Source: an uncultured Prevotella sp. (GTDB lineage: Bacteria; Bacteroidota; Bacteroidia; Bacteroidales; Bacteroidaceae). From it: DNA of 64,000 nucleotides. The DNA lies in the NCBI GenBank assembly GCA_905236755.1, contig CAJOCR010000006.1, forward strand, positions 1 to 64,000. The letters run 5' to 3'. Below are positions 34,598-47,100 of this stretch, piece after piece. The notes under the pieces are model-generated. The model had not been told where the DNA came from and searched no databases. It saw nothing but the letters and a program-made list of their open reading frames with translations. Made by a program: the position numbers and the translations under genes. Numbering within the stretch: the stretch's first letter is position 1; every line of letters begins with the position of its first letter.

Positions 34598-36436
34598 TTA
34601 GAATTCAATAATTAGTGTTTGTCTCTGTAAAAGTGGTAAGTTACTTGTAAGATTTATCTTATTACCTGTAATTACATCTGTTGCCTGTGTGTGAGAGGCA
34701 ATTATTTCGGCATAGCGTTTCACATCGAGTTCGGCATTTGTCTTATTTCCATTAACTATTGTCATTACGCTCTTGCCGTTGTACTGGCGAGCAACGACAT
34801 ACACACCCTTGAAAGGCATGAACTGTATTTGCTTGCCCTTGATGATTACCTCGTTACCCTGACGCCAATGTAGCAGACGGCTAAGCCAATCGAACATGGC
34901 GTTTTCGGCATCTGTTCTACCCTCACGTGAGAAACAGTTATGGGTGTCGCCAGAGAATCCACCTGGGAAATCTTTGCGCACGTTGCCATCGGTAATTTCT
35001 TTTGTTCCATTCATCAACACTTCTGAGCCGTAATACAGTTGTGGAATACGGTTTACTGTGAGCAACAAGGCTAATGCTTGCTTCATGCCGGTTGCGTCCT
35101 TGGTGCTTTCAAGGAAACGATTGGTGTCGTGATTCTCAATAAATGCCATTACATGAGAAGGGTCGGCATACAGGTAATCATATACGAAGCTGTTGTATAT
35201 TCTGTTGAATCCTGTAGAACCTCCGTCTGTTTCCTCGTTCTTTGCTGTGTTTATTTTCTCATAGAAGCTGAAATCCATAACAGTTTTCAGATTGCTGTTC
35301 ACATTGCTCAACTTGCTGTCTTTCTGCCATGCTGCTGTGTAGGCAGGCTCTGCAACCCATGTTTCGCCCACGGTGTTGAAGTTTGGATATTCATCATTAA
35401 GCACCTTCATCCAATGCGCCATAGCCTTGCGGTCGGCATAAGGATAGGTGTCCATGCGTATGCCGTCTATGCCAACAGTTTCTATCCACCACATGCTGTT
35501 TTGAATGAGGTATTTGATTACATGAGGGTTGCGCTGGTTGAGGTCGGGCATACTTGGTACAAACCATCCATCAACAGTTTCACGCTTATCAACCTCACTG
35601 GCATAAGGGTCGAGAACAGGTGTCAGCTTGTATGATGTCTGCAAACCATAATGTGGATAGTTGAACCAGTCTTTACTTGGCGCATCAAGGTTCCATGGAT
35701 GGGTGTCGGCACAATGATTGAAAATCATGTCCATAACAACCTTCAAGCCACGTTGATGACATTCATTAACCAATTGGCGATATTCTTCGTTTGTTCCAAA
35801 ACGTGGATCAACACGATAATAGTTTGTTGTGGCATAGCCATGATAGCTGCTGTATTTTCCTTGGTCGGCAGGTCGGTCGTTTTCCAATACAGGTGTGAAC
35901 CAAAGGGCTGTTACTCCCAACTGAGTGAAATAGTCAAGATGCTGTCGGATGCCTTCGAGGTCGCCTCCATGACGCATACTTGGTTCGCTTCGTTCAACAA
36001 GTTTGTCGCGCATAGAGCTGAAAGCATCGTTACGAGGGTTACCGTTAGCAAAGCGGTCGGGCATCATGAGATAGAGCACATCTGCATTTGTGAATCCCAT
36101 GTGCTTGTCGCCACTCATGGTACGTTGCTTTAGCTGATAGTTCAAGGTTTTTCCCCCTATCTTTATCTTCATATTTCCTGCTTTCGCACCATCGAGGTTC
36201 AGATATATGAGAAGATAGTTTGGCGAATCAAGACGAACAAGAGAGTCGATTTTCACTCCAGGATAATCAATCTTTACATCGGCATTTCGCACATCTTTTC
36301 CATACACCATAAGCTGCAAGGTGGGGTCTTTCATGCCAACATACCAGTCGGTTGGTTCTACACGGCTAATCTTCGTGGTTGCATTCGCTGTAAGCATTTG
36401 ACATGCAAGAGCGAACAGTAGTAAATATTTTTTCAT
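34598..36436 (-). CDS. susA: GH13 neopullulanase/cyclomaltodextrinase, periplasmic (SusA-like)
   Basis: Alpha-glucan hydrolase of 612 residues that trims malto-oligosaccharides. The signal peptide (about 1-19, TANA-T) has no lipobox, so it should act in the periplasm. An N-terminal immunoglobulin-like domain (about 22-105) precedes the GH13 barrel (about 115-520) with VVMDMIFNH, nucleophile Asp329 in DGIRMDT, acid/base Glu358 in NTVGETWV and Asp437 in IENHDTNRF. A beta-rich C-domain ends the protein. It corresponds to SusA of the Bacteroides sus locus. It is the third gene of its unit, 97 bp after GH97, with a stem-loop in that gap. Confidence 0.9.
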   Translation of the reverse strand: MKKYLLLFALACQMLTANATTKISRVEPTDWYVGMKDPTLQLMVYGKDVRNADVKIDYPGVKIDSLVRLDSPNYLLIYLNLDGAKAGNMKIKIGGKTLNYQLKQRTMSGDKHMGFTNADVLYLMMPDRFANGNPRNDAFSSMRDKLVERSEPSMRHGGDLEGIRQHLDYFTQLGVTALWFTPVLENDRPADQGKYSSYHGYATTNYYRVDPRFGTNEEYRQLVNECHQRGLKVVMDMIFNHCADTHPWNLDAPSKDWFNYPHYGLQTSYKLTPVLDPYASEVDKRETVDGWFVPSMPDLNQRNPHVIKYLIQNSMWWIETVGIDGIRMDTYPYADRKAMAHWMKVLNDEYPNFNTVGETWVAEPAYTAAWQKDSKLSNVNSNLKTVMDFSFYEKINTAKNEETDGGSTGFNRIYNSFVYDYLYADPSHVMAFIENHDTNRFLESTKDATGMKQALALLLTVNRIPQLYYGSEVLMNGTKEITDGNVRKDFPGGFSGDTHNCFSREGRTDAENAMFDWLSRLLHWRQGNEVIIKGKQIQFMPFKGVYVVARQYNGKSVMTIVNGNKTNAELDVKRYAEIIASHTQATDVITGNKINLTSNLPLLQRQTLIIEF

Positions 36437-36474
36437 TCCATTTAGGTTTAAAGTCTCTTTTATTTTCCTTTTAG

Positions 36475-36523
36475 ATGCTCTTAGGATGCCTTTAGGATGA
36501 ACTTAGGACACCCGTAAGAGCAT
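36475..36523 (-). other. Intercistronic stem-loop with CATCCTAA repeats
   Basis: ATGCTCTTA (36475-36483) and TAAGAGCAT (36515-36523) are exact inverted repeats between the GH97 and GH13 genes. Minus-strand RNA from the loop and flank repeats CATCCTAAAGG, CATCCTAAGAG and CATCTAAAAGG. There is no T-run, so a role in mRNA processing or stability is more likely than termination. Confidence 0.45.
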
Positions 36524-36533
36524 TTTGTAAAAA

Positions 36534-38681
<2,148 letters not shown>

Positions 38682-38702
38682 TTATCTACATGAAAATTGT
38701 CT

Positions 38703-41399
38703 TTATCTACCCGACTCACACACCAATTCAGAGATGTTGGCTGTGAAATCGTTGTTCTGCATCAAGTCCTCAATATTCACGTGCATACGGTAACGCCAAT
38801 AATGGTGAGGGTTGGCAGGTATATTTATTCGCTCGGCATTCTGGTCTGGCAAACGCAGTTTCTCGTCGATAGCCAGCCAGTCTTGAATACTAAGCACGCA
38901 AAGCATACTTGGCGACTTCAGGTGTTGGCCCACAATATCACGAGCCAACCAGCCAGGAAGTGGATGAGGAGCAGCACCACCTCTATAGAGCATAGAGTTG
39001 TAATAGTCTTGAGTGCGAGTCTCGTCCTCGTCCCACCATTGGCGCAACGTAGGCATATCATGACTTGATATTGTGCAAACCGAACGGTAAGGGTTACGTT
39101 CAAGATGACCAAAGCGTACACTTGGATCTTTCGGCATAGACTGCAGTTCAAGGCTAAGCACCTTCAGTTCGTTTATTACCCAAGGCACACAGTCGGGCAC
39201 CATTCCAAGGTCTTCAGCACACACAAGCATACGTGTTGCCTGCACCATCTTAGGGAGCTTCTTCATCGCCTCACGATACCAGAACTGGTTGTTGCGACGA
39301 TAGTAATAATCGTTGTATATGCGATTGAATACCTCTTTGTCACTATCGTAAAGTGCCTCGTAAACAAAGTTAAACTGTGCCGAGATACGTGGATGGAATT
39401 TGTTTTCATCCTTACGGTCGCGCACAAAAAGCACGTCAGAAGCCAACGAGTAAAGACCATCACGAAGATGCAGTTCTGCTTCGTCTGTAGCACCGTTAAA
39501 GGCTGCCTCTATCTTGCGTTGAGTATCATACTCTGGCTTCAAAGCCCAGATATCGTCATGTTCGTGAACAAGATATTTCTCACGCACCTCGTTGGCACGT
39601 TCACGGAACACACGGTCAATCACCCAGTCGGCAATAAACGGCTTGGTAAACTGTTCCTCCTGGAAATGCAAGCCATAGCTCTCTATTTCCTCACGACTCA
39701 TGCCCAAGGCAGGCGAGAACTGTCCCAGCAAACCATGAACAGCGTGCAAAGGTATTTCCCATATACGGAAGAAACCAAGCACATGATCTATGCGGTAGGC
39801 ATCAAAATAGTTTGCCATATTCTGGAAACGACGCACCCACCACAAACAGCCATCCTTAAGCATTTCATCCCAGTTATATGTTGGAAAGCTCCAGTTCTGA
39901 CCATTTACACTAAAATCATCAGGTGGAGCACCAGCCTGACCATTAAGATTGAAATAGCGAGGTTCTGTCCACACATCACATCCATTACGGTTTACACCTA
40001 TTGGGATATCCCCTTTCAGAATCACTCCCTTCGTACGGGCATACTCATGCACAGCCTGCATCTGTGTGCAAAGAACATACTGCACGAAATAGAAGAACGC
40101 CACCTCCTTATAGGCCTTATTTGTAGGCGTAGAAAGAGCCTTGCGGTCGTTCTCATTCCATTGGTTATGGTCGTGCCAAAGAGAGAAATCAGCCGTTTTA
40201 TACTTATCTCGCAGATAAGAATATTGTGCATAAGGCACCAGCCATTGCTGCTGTTCGCTAAAGAAACGTTTAAAAGCAGCACTCTTGAGAGTTTTCTCAC
40301 CTTCCTGCTTATAAATCTCCTTCAGATAAGCAATCTTGGCATCATTAACCTGTTCGTAATCAATCTTACTGAGTGCATTGAGTTTTAGGCGCAACTGTTC
40401 AAACTCCTCACGCTTCTTATCATCCTTGATAGCAGGAAGTTGTGTTAGGTCGGCATATTGTGGATGAAGAGCAAAGATGCTGATACAACTATAAGGATAA
40501 GAATCGAGCCACGTGTGAGTGGTTGTTGTGTCGTTGATAGGCAACACCTGCAACACACGTTGGTGAGTGAGAGCCACCCAGTCAATCATCTTCTTCAAAT
40601 CGCCAAAGTCGCCCACTCCAAAGCTTGTCTTGCTTCGCAAAGAGAACACAGGCACAAGAGTACCAGCTAACTTTCGGTCGCATATTTCAAAGAAAGCCTG
40701 ATCAAGCGTGTAAACACTCATCTCGCCATCTTCCATATCTACCAAATCAAGAGTACGATTGAATCCTGTCTCCCAATACACACGATTAGAATTGTGAGCA
40801 TCAACGGCAGCAAACTTAAACTCCAGATGATCGCTCGCAAGGCTATCGGCATTAAGGTCAACCATCCACTCGTTATGCGTATGCTCATACATAGGAACAG
40901 CATTAAGCACATCCCAGTTGCCTAAAGCATCGCCCTTACCACAGACAGTAAGCCGAAGCCCGCTTCCCAACTGCGGAGCACGCACAACAAGGCGCACAAC
41001 CTTATCGAAGGTGGAAGGATATATCTGTGACAGTTCACGACTATTCACACATTCTGTGAATGCAGAACTATAGAGATACGAGTCTTCAGGGAAGTCCATC
41101 CAGCGATCAAAGACATCATATTTCTTTACCTTCATACCGTTGAGTTCCAACTGATGAACCTCGGTAAGCCATTCGTGACGACGTTCTGCGCCATCACAAT
41201 CCACGCTGTAGAAATACCTCAACACAGAATACTGTGCGGATGCAGGTCTATTCATTTCATAGAACCAATGCCATCCGTCAACTGTCGACATTCTGAACGA
41301 TGTGATTTTCTCTGTTCCATCAGCATTTTCATCAACAACATTCAGCAACAGTTCTTCACCATATACCGTCTTGTAGTTTATGTTAAAATATAGCTTCAT
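38703..41399 (-). CDS. malQ: 4-alpha-glucanotransferase with N-terminal CBM20 domains (DPE2-like)
   Basis: Cytosolic amylomaltase of family GH77, which moves glucan chains between malto-oligosaccharides and frees glucose. The 898 residues have no signal peptide. Two starch-binding CBM20-like domains come first (about 1-100 and 130-235; CGKGDALGNWD is typical), then the GH77 barrel with nucleophile Asp538 in YRIDHVLG, Glu729 in CAEDLGMVP and Asp781 in ISSHDMPTL. A helical insert (about 320-430) interrupts the barrel. This layout is that of plant DPE2 and related bacterial enzymes, which prefer large branched glucans as acceptors, so glycogen handling is possible here. It is the first gene of its unit, behind a LacI operator. 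Confidence 0.93.
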   Translation of the reverse strand: MKLYFNINYKTVYGEELLLNVVDENADGTEKITSFRMSTVDGWHWFYEMNRPASAQYSVLRYFYSVDCDGAERRHEWLTEVHQLELNGMKVKKYDVFDRWMDFPEDSYLYSSAFTECVNSRELSQIYPSTFDKVVRLVVRAPQLGSGLRLTVCGKGDALGNWDVLNAVPMYEHTHNEWMVDLNADSLASDHLEFKFAAVDAHNSNRVYWETGFNRTLDLVDMEDGEMSVYTLDQAFFEICDRKLAGTLVPVFSLRSKTSFGVGDFGDLKKMIDWVALTHQRVLQVLPINDTTTTHTWLDSYPYSCISIFALHPQYADLTQLPAIKDDKKREEFEQLRLKLNALSKIDYEQVNDAKIAYLKEIYKQEGEKTLKSAAFKRFFSEQQQWLVPYAQYSYLRDKYKTADFSLWHDHNQWNENDRKALSTPTNKAYKEVAFFYFVQYVLCTQMQAVHEYARTKGVILKGDIPIGVNRNGCDVWTEPRYFNLNGQAGAPPDDFSVNGQNWSFPTYNWDEMLKDGCLWWVRRFQNMANYFDAYRIDHVLGFFRIWEIPLHAVHGLLGQFSPALGMSREEIESYGLHFQEEQFTKPFIADWVIDRVFRERANEVREKYLVHEHDDIWALKPEYDTQRKIEAAFNGATDEAELHLRDGLYSLASDVLFVRDRKDENKFHPRISAQFNFVYEALYDSDKEVFNRIYNDYYYRRNNQFWYREAMKKLPKMVQATRMLVCAEDLGMVPDCVPWVINELKVLSLELQSMPKDPSVRFGHLERNPYRSVCTISSHDMPTLRQWWDEDETRTQDYYNSMLYRGGAAPHPLPGWLARDIVGQHLKSPSMLCVLSIQDWLAIDEKLRLPDQNAERINIPANPHHYWRYRMHVNIEDLMQNNDFTANISELVCESGR

Positions 41400-41424
41400 A
41401 AGTAGCTGGTTAGTAATTTCGTTG

Positions 41425-41432
41425 TAAAAGTA
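41425..41432 (-). promoter_or_regulatory. -7-like box TACTTTTA of malQ
   Basis: The minus strand reads TACTTTTA, one base off TAnnTTTG, 26 bp before the malQ start and 65 bp (centre to centre) from the operator at 41487-41500. The matching spacing at two other promoters supports the call. Confidence 0.4.
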
Positions 41433-41486
41433 ATAATAAATAGTTTAGTCTGTATTATGCATTTGCACAAACTAACTTATTAATAA

Positions 41487-41500
41487 TGCAAACGTTTGCA
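41487..41500. promoter_or_regulatory. LacI-type operator TGCAAACGTTTGCA upstream of malQ
   Basis: Perfect 14-bp palindrome with the central CG typical of LacI/GalR-family sites. Its 12-bp core is identical to the site at 43941-43952 between lacI and susC. The only LacI protein in the window is encoded 1.3 kb upstream, so it is the probable ligand. Confidence 0.8.
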
Positions 41501-41517
41501 CTTTTAACAGACCATCG

Positions 41518-42819
41518 TTACTCTCTTTCCTTTATAATAGTAACAGAAAGAGCACCCAAAGCAAGAGCCACGCCTGCAAGAATCATCATATTACTTTGAT
41601 TGCTACCTAACAAGGCAAGCAATATTCCGCCTACAGAAGCAGCCACTATCTGAGGTATGCAAATTGTTCCATTAAAGAGTCCAAGATAAGCCCCAAGGTG
41701 TCCGTAGCCCTGCAAGGCGTTGGTAACAAAGGTGAAAGGCATAGCAAGAATAGCAGCCCATGCACAGCCTACAAGCAAGAATGGAACGAAAAGCAGATAC
41801 TGGTTGTGAACAAAGGCACACCACACAAAGCCTACTCCACCTAAGAGAAGACTAAAACCATAAGCCATTTTTCTATTAGTAAACTTAGGCAAAACCAAAG
41901 CCCACAGCACAGAACCTATTGCCTGAACAGCAAAGAGTATTCCAACCCAGTTGCCTGCTTCCTGATAGCCAGCACTTGTAACATCTGTAGTACCCCAGCA
42001 ATTATCAGCAACCGTTCCGTTAGTATATGTCCACATATACATAAATGCAAACCAACTGAAGAATTGCACAAGTCCCACCTTCCAGAAGGTAGAAGGGGCG
42101 TTCTTCAACAAAGCCCACCAGTTTGACTTGTCTTCATGCTGCTCAGGAGCAGGGTTATATTCTTTATATGTAGCTGGCTCCCACTCTTTTACCTTAGCTG
42201 TAGTATATACAACACACAGAATCAAGACAGCCGCACCAATATAAAACGACCATTTCACAGAATCAGGCACAACACCAGCCTCAGCAATATTCTTTATTCC
42301 AAGCCATGTAAAGATATAAGGAAACACATATCCCATTACCGACCCTGCATTACACAGGAAACTCTGAATAGAATAAGCCAAACCTTTCTGTTTTTCGTTT
42401 ACCATATCGCCCACAAGCATCTTAAATGGTTGCATAGCCATATTTATACTTGTATCAAGAGTCATAAGAGACAACAAGCCAAAGAGCATAGCTGCCCCTA
42501 CAGAAACGCCCAACGAACCTGCGTTAGGCAATAGGCACATTACCAAAACGGCTAAAGCGGCACCAATAAACAAATAAGGTATTCTTCTGCCAAAGCGTGT
42601 CCATGTCTTGTCTGAACAAGAACCAACGATAGGTTGTACTATAATACCCATCAACGGAGGCAATATCCAGAAATAGCTCAGGCTATGCGGATCGGCTCCC
42701 AAAGTAGCAAAGATTCTCGAGATGTTTGCACTCTGAAGTGCATAAGCAATCTGTACGCCAAAGAATCCAAAACTAAGATTCCATAGGCCCCAAAAATTCA
42801 TATTAGGTTTTTGTTTCAT
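41518..42819 (-). CDS. MFS sugar transporter, SLC45/GPH-like, probable maltose importer
   Basis: Inner-membrane carrier of 433 residues and about 12 membrane segments. MNFWGLWNLSFGFFGVQIAY and GSCSDKTWTRFGRRIPYLFIG are hallmarks of the disaccharide (sucrose/maltose) branch of the major facilitator superfamily. It follows lacI by 9 bp and precedes the malQ unit, which places it as the step that brings maltose or short malto-oligosaccharides from periplasm to cytosol. Substrate assignment rests on context, not on a diagnostic residue. Confidence 0.87.
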   Translation of the reverse strand: MKQKPNMNFWGLWNLSFGFFGVQIAYALQSANISRIFATLGADPHSLSYFWILPPLMGIIVQPIVGSCSDKTWTRFGRRIPYLFIGAALAVLVMCLLPNAGSLGVSVGAAMLFGLLSLMTLDTSINMAMQPFKMLVGDMVNEKQKGLAYSIQSFLCNAGSVMGYVFPYIFTWLGIKNIAEAGVVPDSVKWSFYIGAAVLILCVVYTTAKVKEWEPATYKEYNPAPEQHEDKSNWWALLKNAPSTFWKVGLVQFFSWFAFMYMWTYTNGTVADNCWGTTDVTSAGYQEAGNWVGILFAVQAIGSVLWALVLPKFTNRKMAYGFSLLLGGVGFVWCAFVHNQYLLFVPFLLVGCAWAAILAMPFTFVTNALQGYGHLGAYLGLFNGTICIPQIVAASVGGILLALLGSNQSNMMILAGVALALGALSVTIIKERE

Positions 42820-42828
42820 ATTTATAGG

Positions 42829-43854
42829 TTATTTAGTAGTTCCTCTTATCACAAGACGTGTTCTCACCACACGTTTCTCAACTTTGTTTCGCGGAATATC
42901 GCCTTCCACCTGTCCAATCAGTATATTGGCAGCCTCTTCACCCACAAGTTTACCTCGCTGTTCAACCGTTGTCAGCATAGGGTCGCAAGCCACAGCACGG
43001 TTGCCATTAGTAAAGCCACATACCGACACCTCATCAGGTACAGCAAATCCCATTCGTTTTGCCGTATATAGAATACCAATAGCTGTGTCATCGTTGATTG
43101 CAAAGAAAGCATCCGGACGGTTTTCCATACTCAACAAATCAGGGGTGATAGCCTCTGCTGCAGCTCTGTTATCACAAAGACGAACAAGCGATTCATCAAT
43201 CAGCAAACCACTTCGCTGCAAGGCATCTTTATATCCGTTGTAACGATTCTTTGCTATTTCCAGATTCATAGAAGCGCCATAAAAGGCTATTCGCTTACAA
43301 CCCGTGTCTATCATGTGGCGCACAGCTGTAAAAGCACCCATATAGTCATCAACAACCACACGACTAGCATCAACACCTGTACAAATTCGATCATAGAACA
43401 CAACAGGCACACCATGATCAATAAGTCTTTGAAAATGATCGTATTGCGTTGTATCTTTTGCTTGCGACACAATCACTCCACATACCTTATTCTTATAGAA
43501 ATCATCACATATCCTTACCTCACGTTCATATTTCTCGTCACTCAAAGCAACCATTATTCTGTAGCCACGAGCACGAGCTTCTTCCTCTATACCTGTTAGA
43601 ACCGAGGCAAAATAGTAATGAATAAATTCTGGAACTATTACTCCTATGAGCTTTATAGGCGTAGCCTTACTATGTCGCAAAGCCGAACCAATAATATTAG
43701 GTATAAAATTATGTTCACGTGCATAAGTCTGAATCATTTCGCGCTTATCCTTACTGATACGCGGGCTATTTTTTAATGCACGAGATACAGTTGCTACAGA
43801 AACTCCAAGTTCCCGGGCAATATCTTTCATCGTTATAGGCGTTGTTTCATTCAT
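42829..43854 (-). CDS. LacI-family transcriptional regulator of starch use
   Basis: Regulator of 341 residues. The N-terminal helix-turn-helix and hinge (TMKDIARELGVSVATVSRAL, about 8-60) are followed by a periplasmic-binding-protein-like sugar domain (about 65-335; GVIVPEFIHYYFASVLTGIE, VFYDRICTG, FAINDDTAIG, DEVSVCGFTNG). It is the first gene of an operon with the MFS transporter. Two identical palindromic operators frame it, one at its own promoter and susC and the other at malQ. The B. thetaiotaomicron sus genes are instead driven by the membrane protein SusR, so the control here differs. The effector is likely maltose or a related sugar (inference). Confidence 0.92.
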   Translation of the reverse strand: MNETTPITMKDIARELGVSVATVSRALKNSPRISKDKREMIQTYAREHNFIPNIIGSALRHSKATPIKLIGVIVPEFIHYYFASVLTGIEEEARARGYRIMVALSDEKYEREVRICDDFYKNKVCGVIVSQAKDTTQYDHFQRLIDHGVPVVFYDRICTGVDASRVVVDDYMGAFTAVRHMIDTGCKRIAFYGASMNLEIAKNRYNGYKDALQRSGLLIDESLVRLCDNRAAAEAITPDLLSMENRPDAFFAINDDTAIGILYTAKRMGFAVPDEVSVCGFTNGNRAVACDPMLTTVEQRGKLVGEEAANILIGQVEGDIPRNKVEKRVVRTRLVIRGTTK

Positions 43855-43876
43855 GGGGTTTTTAGCTTACAAGACG

Positions 43877-43884
43877 CAAAGTTA
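43877..43884 (-). promoter_or_regulatory. -7 box TAACTTTG of lacI
   Basis: The minus strand reads TAACTTTG, a perfect TAnnTTTG match, 23 bp before the lacI start and 66 bp (centre to centre) from the operator at 43941-43952. Confidence 0.65.
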
Positions 43885-43940
43885 TGCAAAACATCATTAT
43901 ATTGCTCCGTGCAAATATACTAAATTATATCCTTTTACGC

Positions 43941-43952
43941 GCAAACGTTTGC
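43941..43952. promoter_or_regulatory. LacI-type operator GCAAACGTTTGC between lacI and susC
   Basis: Perfect 12-bp palindrome placed symmetrically between the lacI -7 box (66 bp away) and the susC -7 box (65 bp away). The distance puts it around -70 for both promoters, a position more usual for activation than for blocking RNA polymerase. Confidence 0.8.
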
Positions 43953-44007
43953 ACTAAAATCTTATCACTTTTAGGTTAAAAAAAGTACAGACTATAATTA
44001 AGTAAAT

Positions 44008-44015
44008 TAATTTTG
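44008..44015 (+). promoter_or_regulatory. -7 box TAATTTTG of susC
   Basis: TAATTTTG matches TAnnTTTG and leaves a leader of about 130 bases before the susC start. I see no strong fold in that leader. Confidence 0.55.
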
Positions 44016-44151
44016 CAGCGTGAAATGAGAGGTAATACTCTATCGCCATGAAGCTATAAAAACCTAATGACGCTTAATCACAAATAAAAGCAAGTGTTTG
44101 CAAAAAATGTGAAATACAAAATAAAAATCATTATACGTTAACTTAAAAATC

Positions 44152-47100
44152 ATGCAAATAATGAAGCAGGTAAAAATCAAATTGCCTATGAGAATGCTAT
44201 CCATTACCGCAGGATTGCTTCTCGCAGCGAGTTCTTTTGCACAGACAAGTGTTATAAAAGGACAAGTGAAAGACGCTTCTGGTGAACCAGTTATGGGAGC
44301 CACCATCACTGCTAACGGTAAGGCCGTAGGTATTACCGACATGGATGGTAACTATTCTATAAATGTTGCACCAGGAACCAAACTCACCTTTACTTACTTA
44401 GGTTTGACTCCTCAGACTGTTACAGCTGGAGAAAACATGGTTATCACCATGACTGACGATGCCAAAGCCTTGAACGAGGTTGTTGTCATCGGCTATGGTC
44501 GTGCAAAGAAAGAAGACCTTACAGGTTCTGTTACCGCTATTAAACCTGATGAACTATCAAAAGGTATTACCAATAACGCTACCGACATGATGGTTGGTAA
44601 GATTGCTGGTGTTGATGTTATCACAGCTGGTGGTACCCCTGGTGCTGGTGCACAAATACGTATTCGTGGTGGTGCTTCTCTTAACGCATCCAACGATCCT
44701 CTCCTTGTTGTTGACGGTTTGGCTATCGACAACAATACAGCTAAAGGTATGAGTAACGTATTGGCTATGATCAATCCTAACGATATTGAATCATTCACAG
44801 TATTGAAGGATGCTTCTGCAACAGCCATCTACGGTTCTCGTGCATCTAATGGTGTTATCATCATCACAACAAAGAAAGGTCGTAATGGTCAGAAGCCTAC
44901 CTTTACATATAACGGCGACGTAACAATATCAACTATCGCTAAGAAATACGACACACTTAATGCAACAGACTACAAGGCTCTTTGCGAAAGATTAGGTCTC
45001 GACGTAACCAAGCTTGGCGACGCCGACACCAACTGGCAGAATGAGATTTTCCGCACAGCTGTTTCTCACAGTCACTCTGTAAGTATGCAAGGTGGTTTAA
45101 AGAACATGCCTTATCGTGTGAGTGTTGGTTATAATGTTGCTAACGGAACTGTTAAGACATCATGGATGCGTCGTTTCAACTCTTCATTCAACGTTGCTCC
45201 ATCATTACTTGACAAGCACCTCAACTTCAACATTACAGGTAAGTACATGTACGAGAGCGATCGCTATGCAGATGCTGGCGGTGCCATTGGTAGTGCTTTA
45301 AGCATTGACCCAACACGTCCTGTTTATGTTGATCCAAGCGACCCAACATACGACTATTTCGCAGGCTACTATCAGCCTTCACAAGCCGCTCCATCAAACT
45401 TCGATAGTAGATGGAAATACACAAACAACCCTAATGCTACACAGAACCCTGTAGCTCTTTTGAACAACAAGCAGACTCTCGCTTTTGCCAACGATTTCAG
45501 TGGAAATGCTGAGGTTGACTATAAGGTTCATGGTTTTGAAGATTTGCACATCCATGCAAGTCTTGGTGCACAGTACACAGCATCATATCAGAAAGAAGAC
45601 AACAGCAAGTACTCTTTCTCTAATAACTACTATGGTTATAAGCTCGATACACGCTACTGGAAATACAATGTTGTAGGTAATATCTACGCACAATATCAGC
45701 ATAAATTTGGTATTCATGACATTGATGTCATGGGTGGTGCTGAGCAGAGCCACTATCACCGCACAGGATATGAGGAAGGTAATGGTGTTGACCCTTATAC
45801 AGGCGATATCTACAGTCCTTCTCTGCGTGCTGAAAAAGAGTGGGCTACCCACAACTCTTTGGTTTCTTATTTCAGCCGCATCAACTACACCCTTCTCGAT
45901 CGTTACATGCTTACAGCTACATTCCGTGCCGATGGTTCTTCACGCTTTGCCGATGATCACAAATGGGGTTATTTCCCATCAGCAGCATTTGCATGGAAGG
46001 TGAACAACGAGAGCTTCCTCAAAGATACTAAATGGCTCGATGAACTCAAGCTTCGTTTAGGCTGGGGTATCACAGGTCAGCAAGATATTACTGGCGATTT
46101 CCTCTATGCACCTCTCTTCACACAGAGCGATTCTTATGCTCAGGTGCAATTTGGTAATCAGTTCTATACCACCTTGCGTCCTTCAAAATACAACCCTAAT
46201 TTGAAGTGGGAGCAAACAACAACTTATAATGCAGGTATTGACTTCACCGCACTTAACGGACGCATCTCATGGTCACTCGATGGCTACTATCGCAAGACCA
46301 AAGACCTTATCAACTCTGTTATCATTCCTGTAGGAACAAACTTTGGTGATGTGCTCACAAAGAACATTGGTAGCATGAAGAACTATGGTATTGAGTTTGC
46401 TATCAACGCCAAGCCTATTGTTACCAAGGATTTCACATGGGATATCAGCTACAACATCTCATGGAATCACAACGAGATTACAAGTCTTACAGGTAGTACC
46501 GATGGCGATAAAGACTACTATGTTTACACAGGTGATGAAATCTCTCGTGGTAGTGGTACCAAGATCTTAGCTAACAGAGTAGGCGAAAGCGCTAACTCAT
46601 TCTTCGTTTACCAGCAGGTTTACGACAAGGACGGCAAACCTATCGAGGGTATGTATGTTGACCGCAATGGCGATGGTAAGATTAATGCCAGCGACCGTTA
46701 CTTCTACAAGAGTCCTGCAGCACCAGTGAACATGGGTCTCACAACCAAGTTCCTCTATAAGAACTGGGATTTCAGTGCTGCCTTCCACGCTTCTATTGGT
46801 AACTATGTTTACTACGACTACCTGTCAAACAACGGTAGTATCAGTGCACCAGGTATCTTTGCCAACTCAGCTTTCCGCAACACATTCCAGGAGGCTGTTG
46901 ACCTTGGCTTCACAGGTATTGGCTCTGAATACTGGTTGTCAGACTACTTTGTACGCAACGCTTCTTACCTAAAGTGTTCAAACATCACATTAGGCTACAC
47001 CTTCCCTGCACTTCTCAAGCTTGCAGGTCAGGACAAGCTCTCAGGCCGTGTGTTCTTCACCGTTCAAAACCCATTCTTCATCACCAAGTACAAAGGTCTT

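Noticed and set aside
39105..40388. 427-codon open frame on the plus strand
   Set aside because: It lies wholly inside malQ on the opposite strand; malQ has intact GH77 motifs, and the antisense frame has no domain and a Cys/His/Ile-rich composition typical of a shadow frame.
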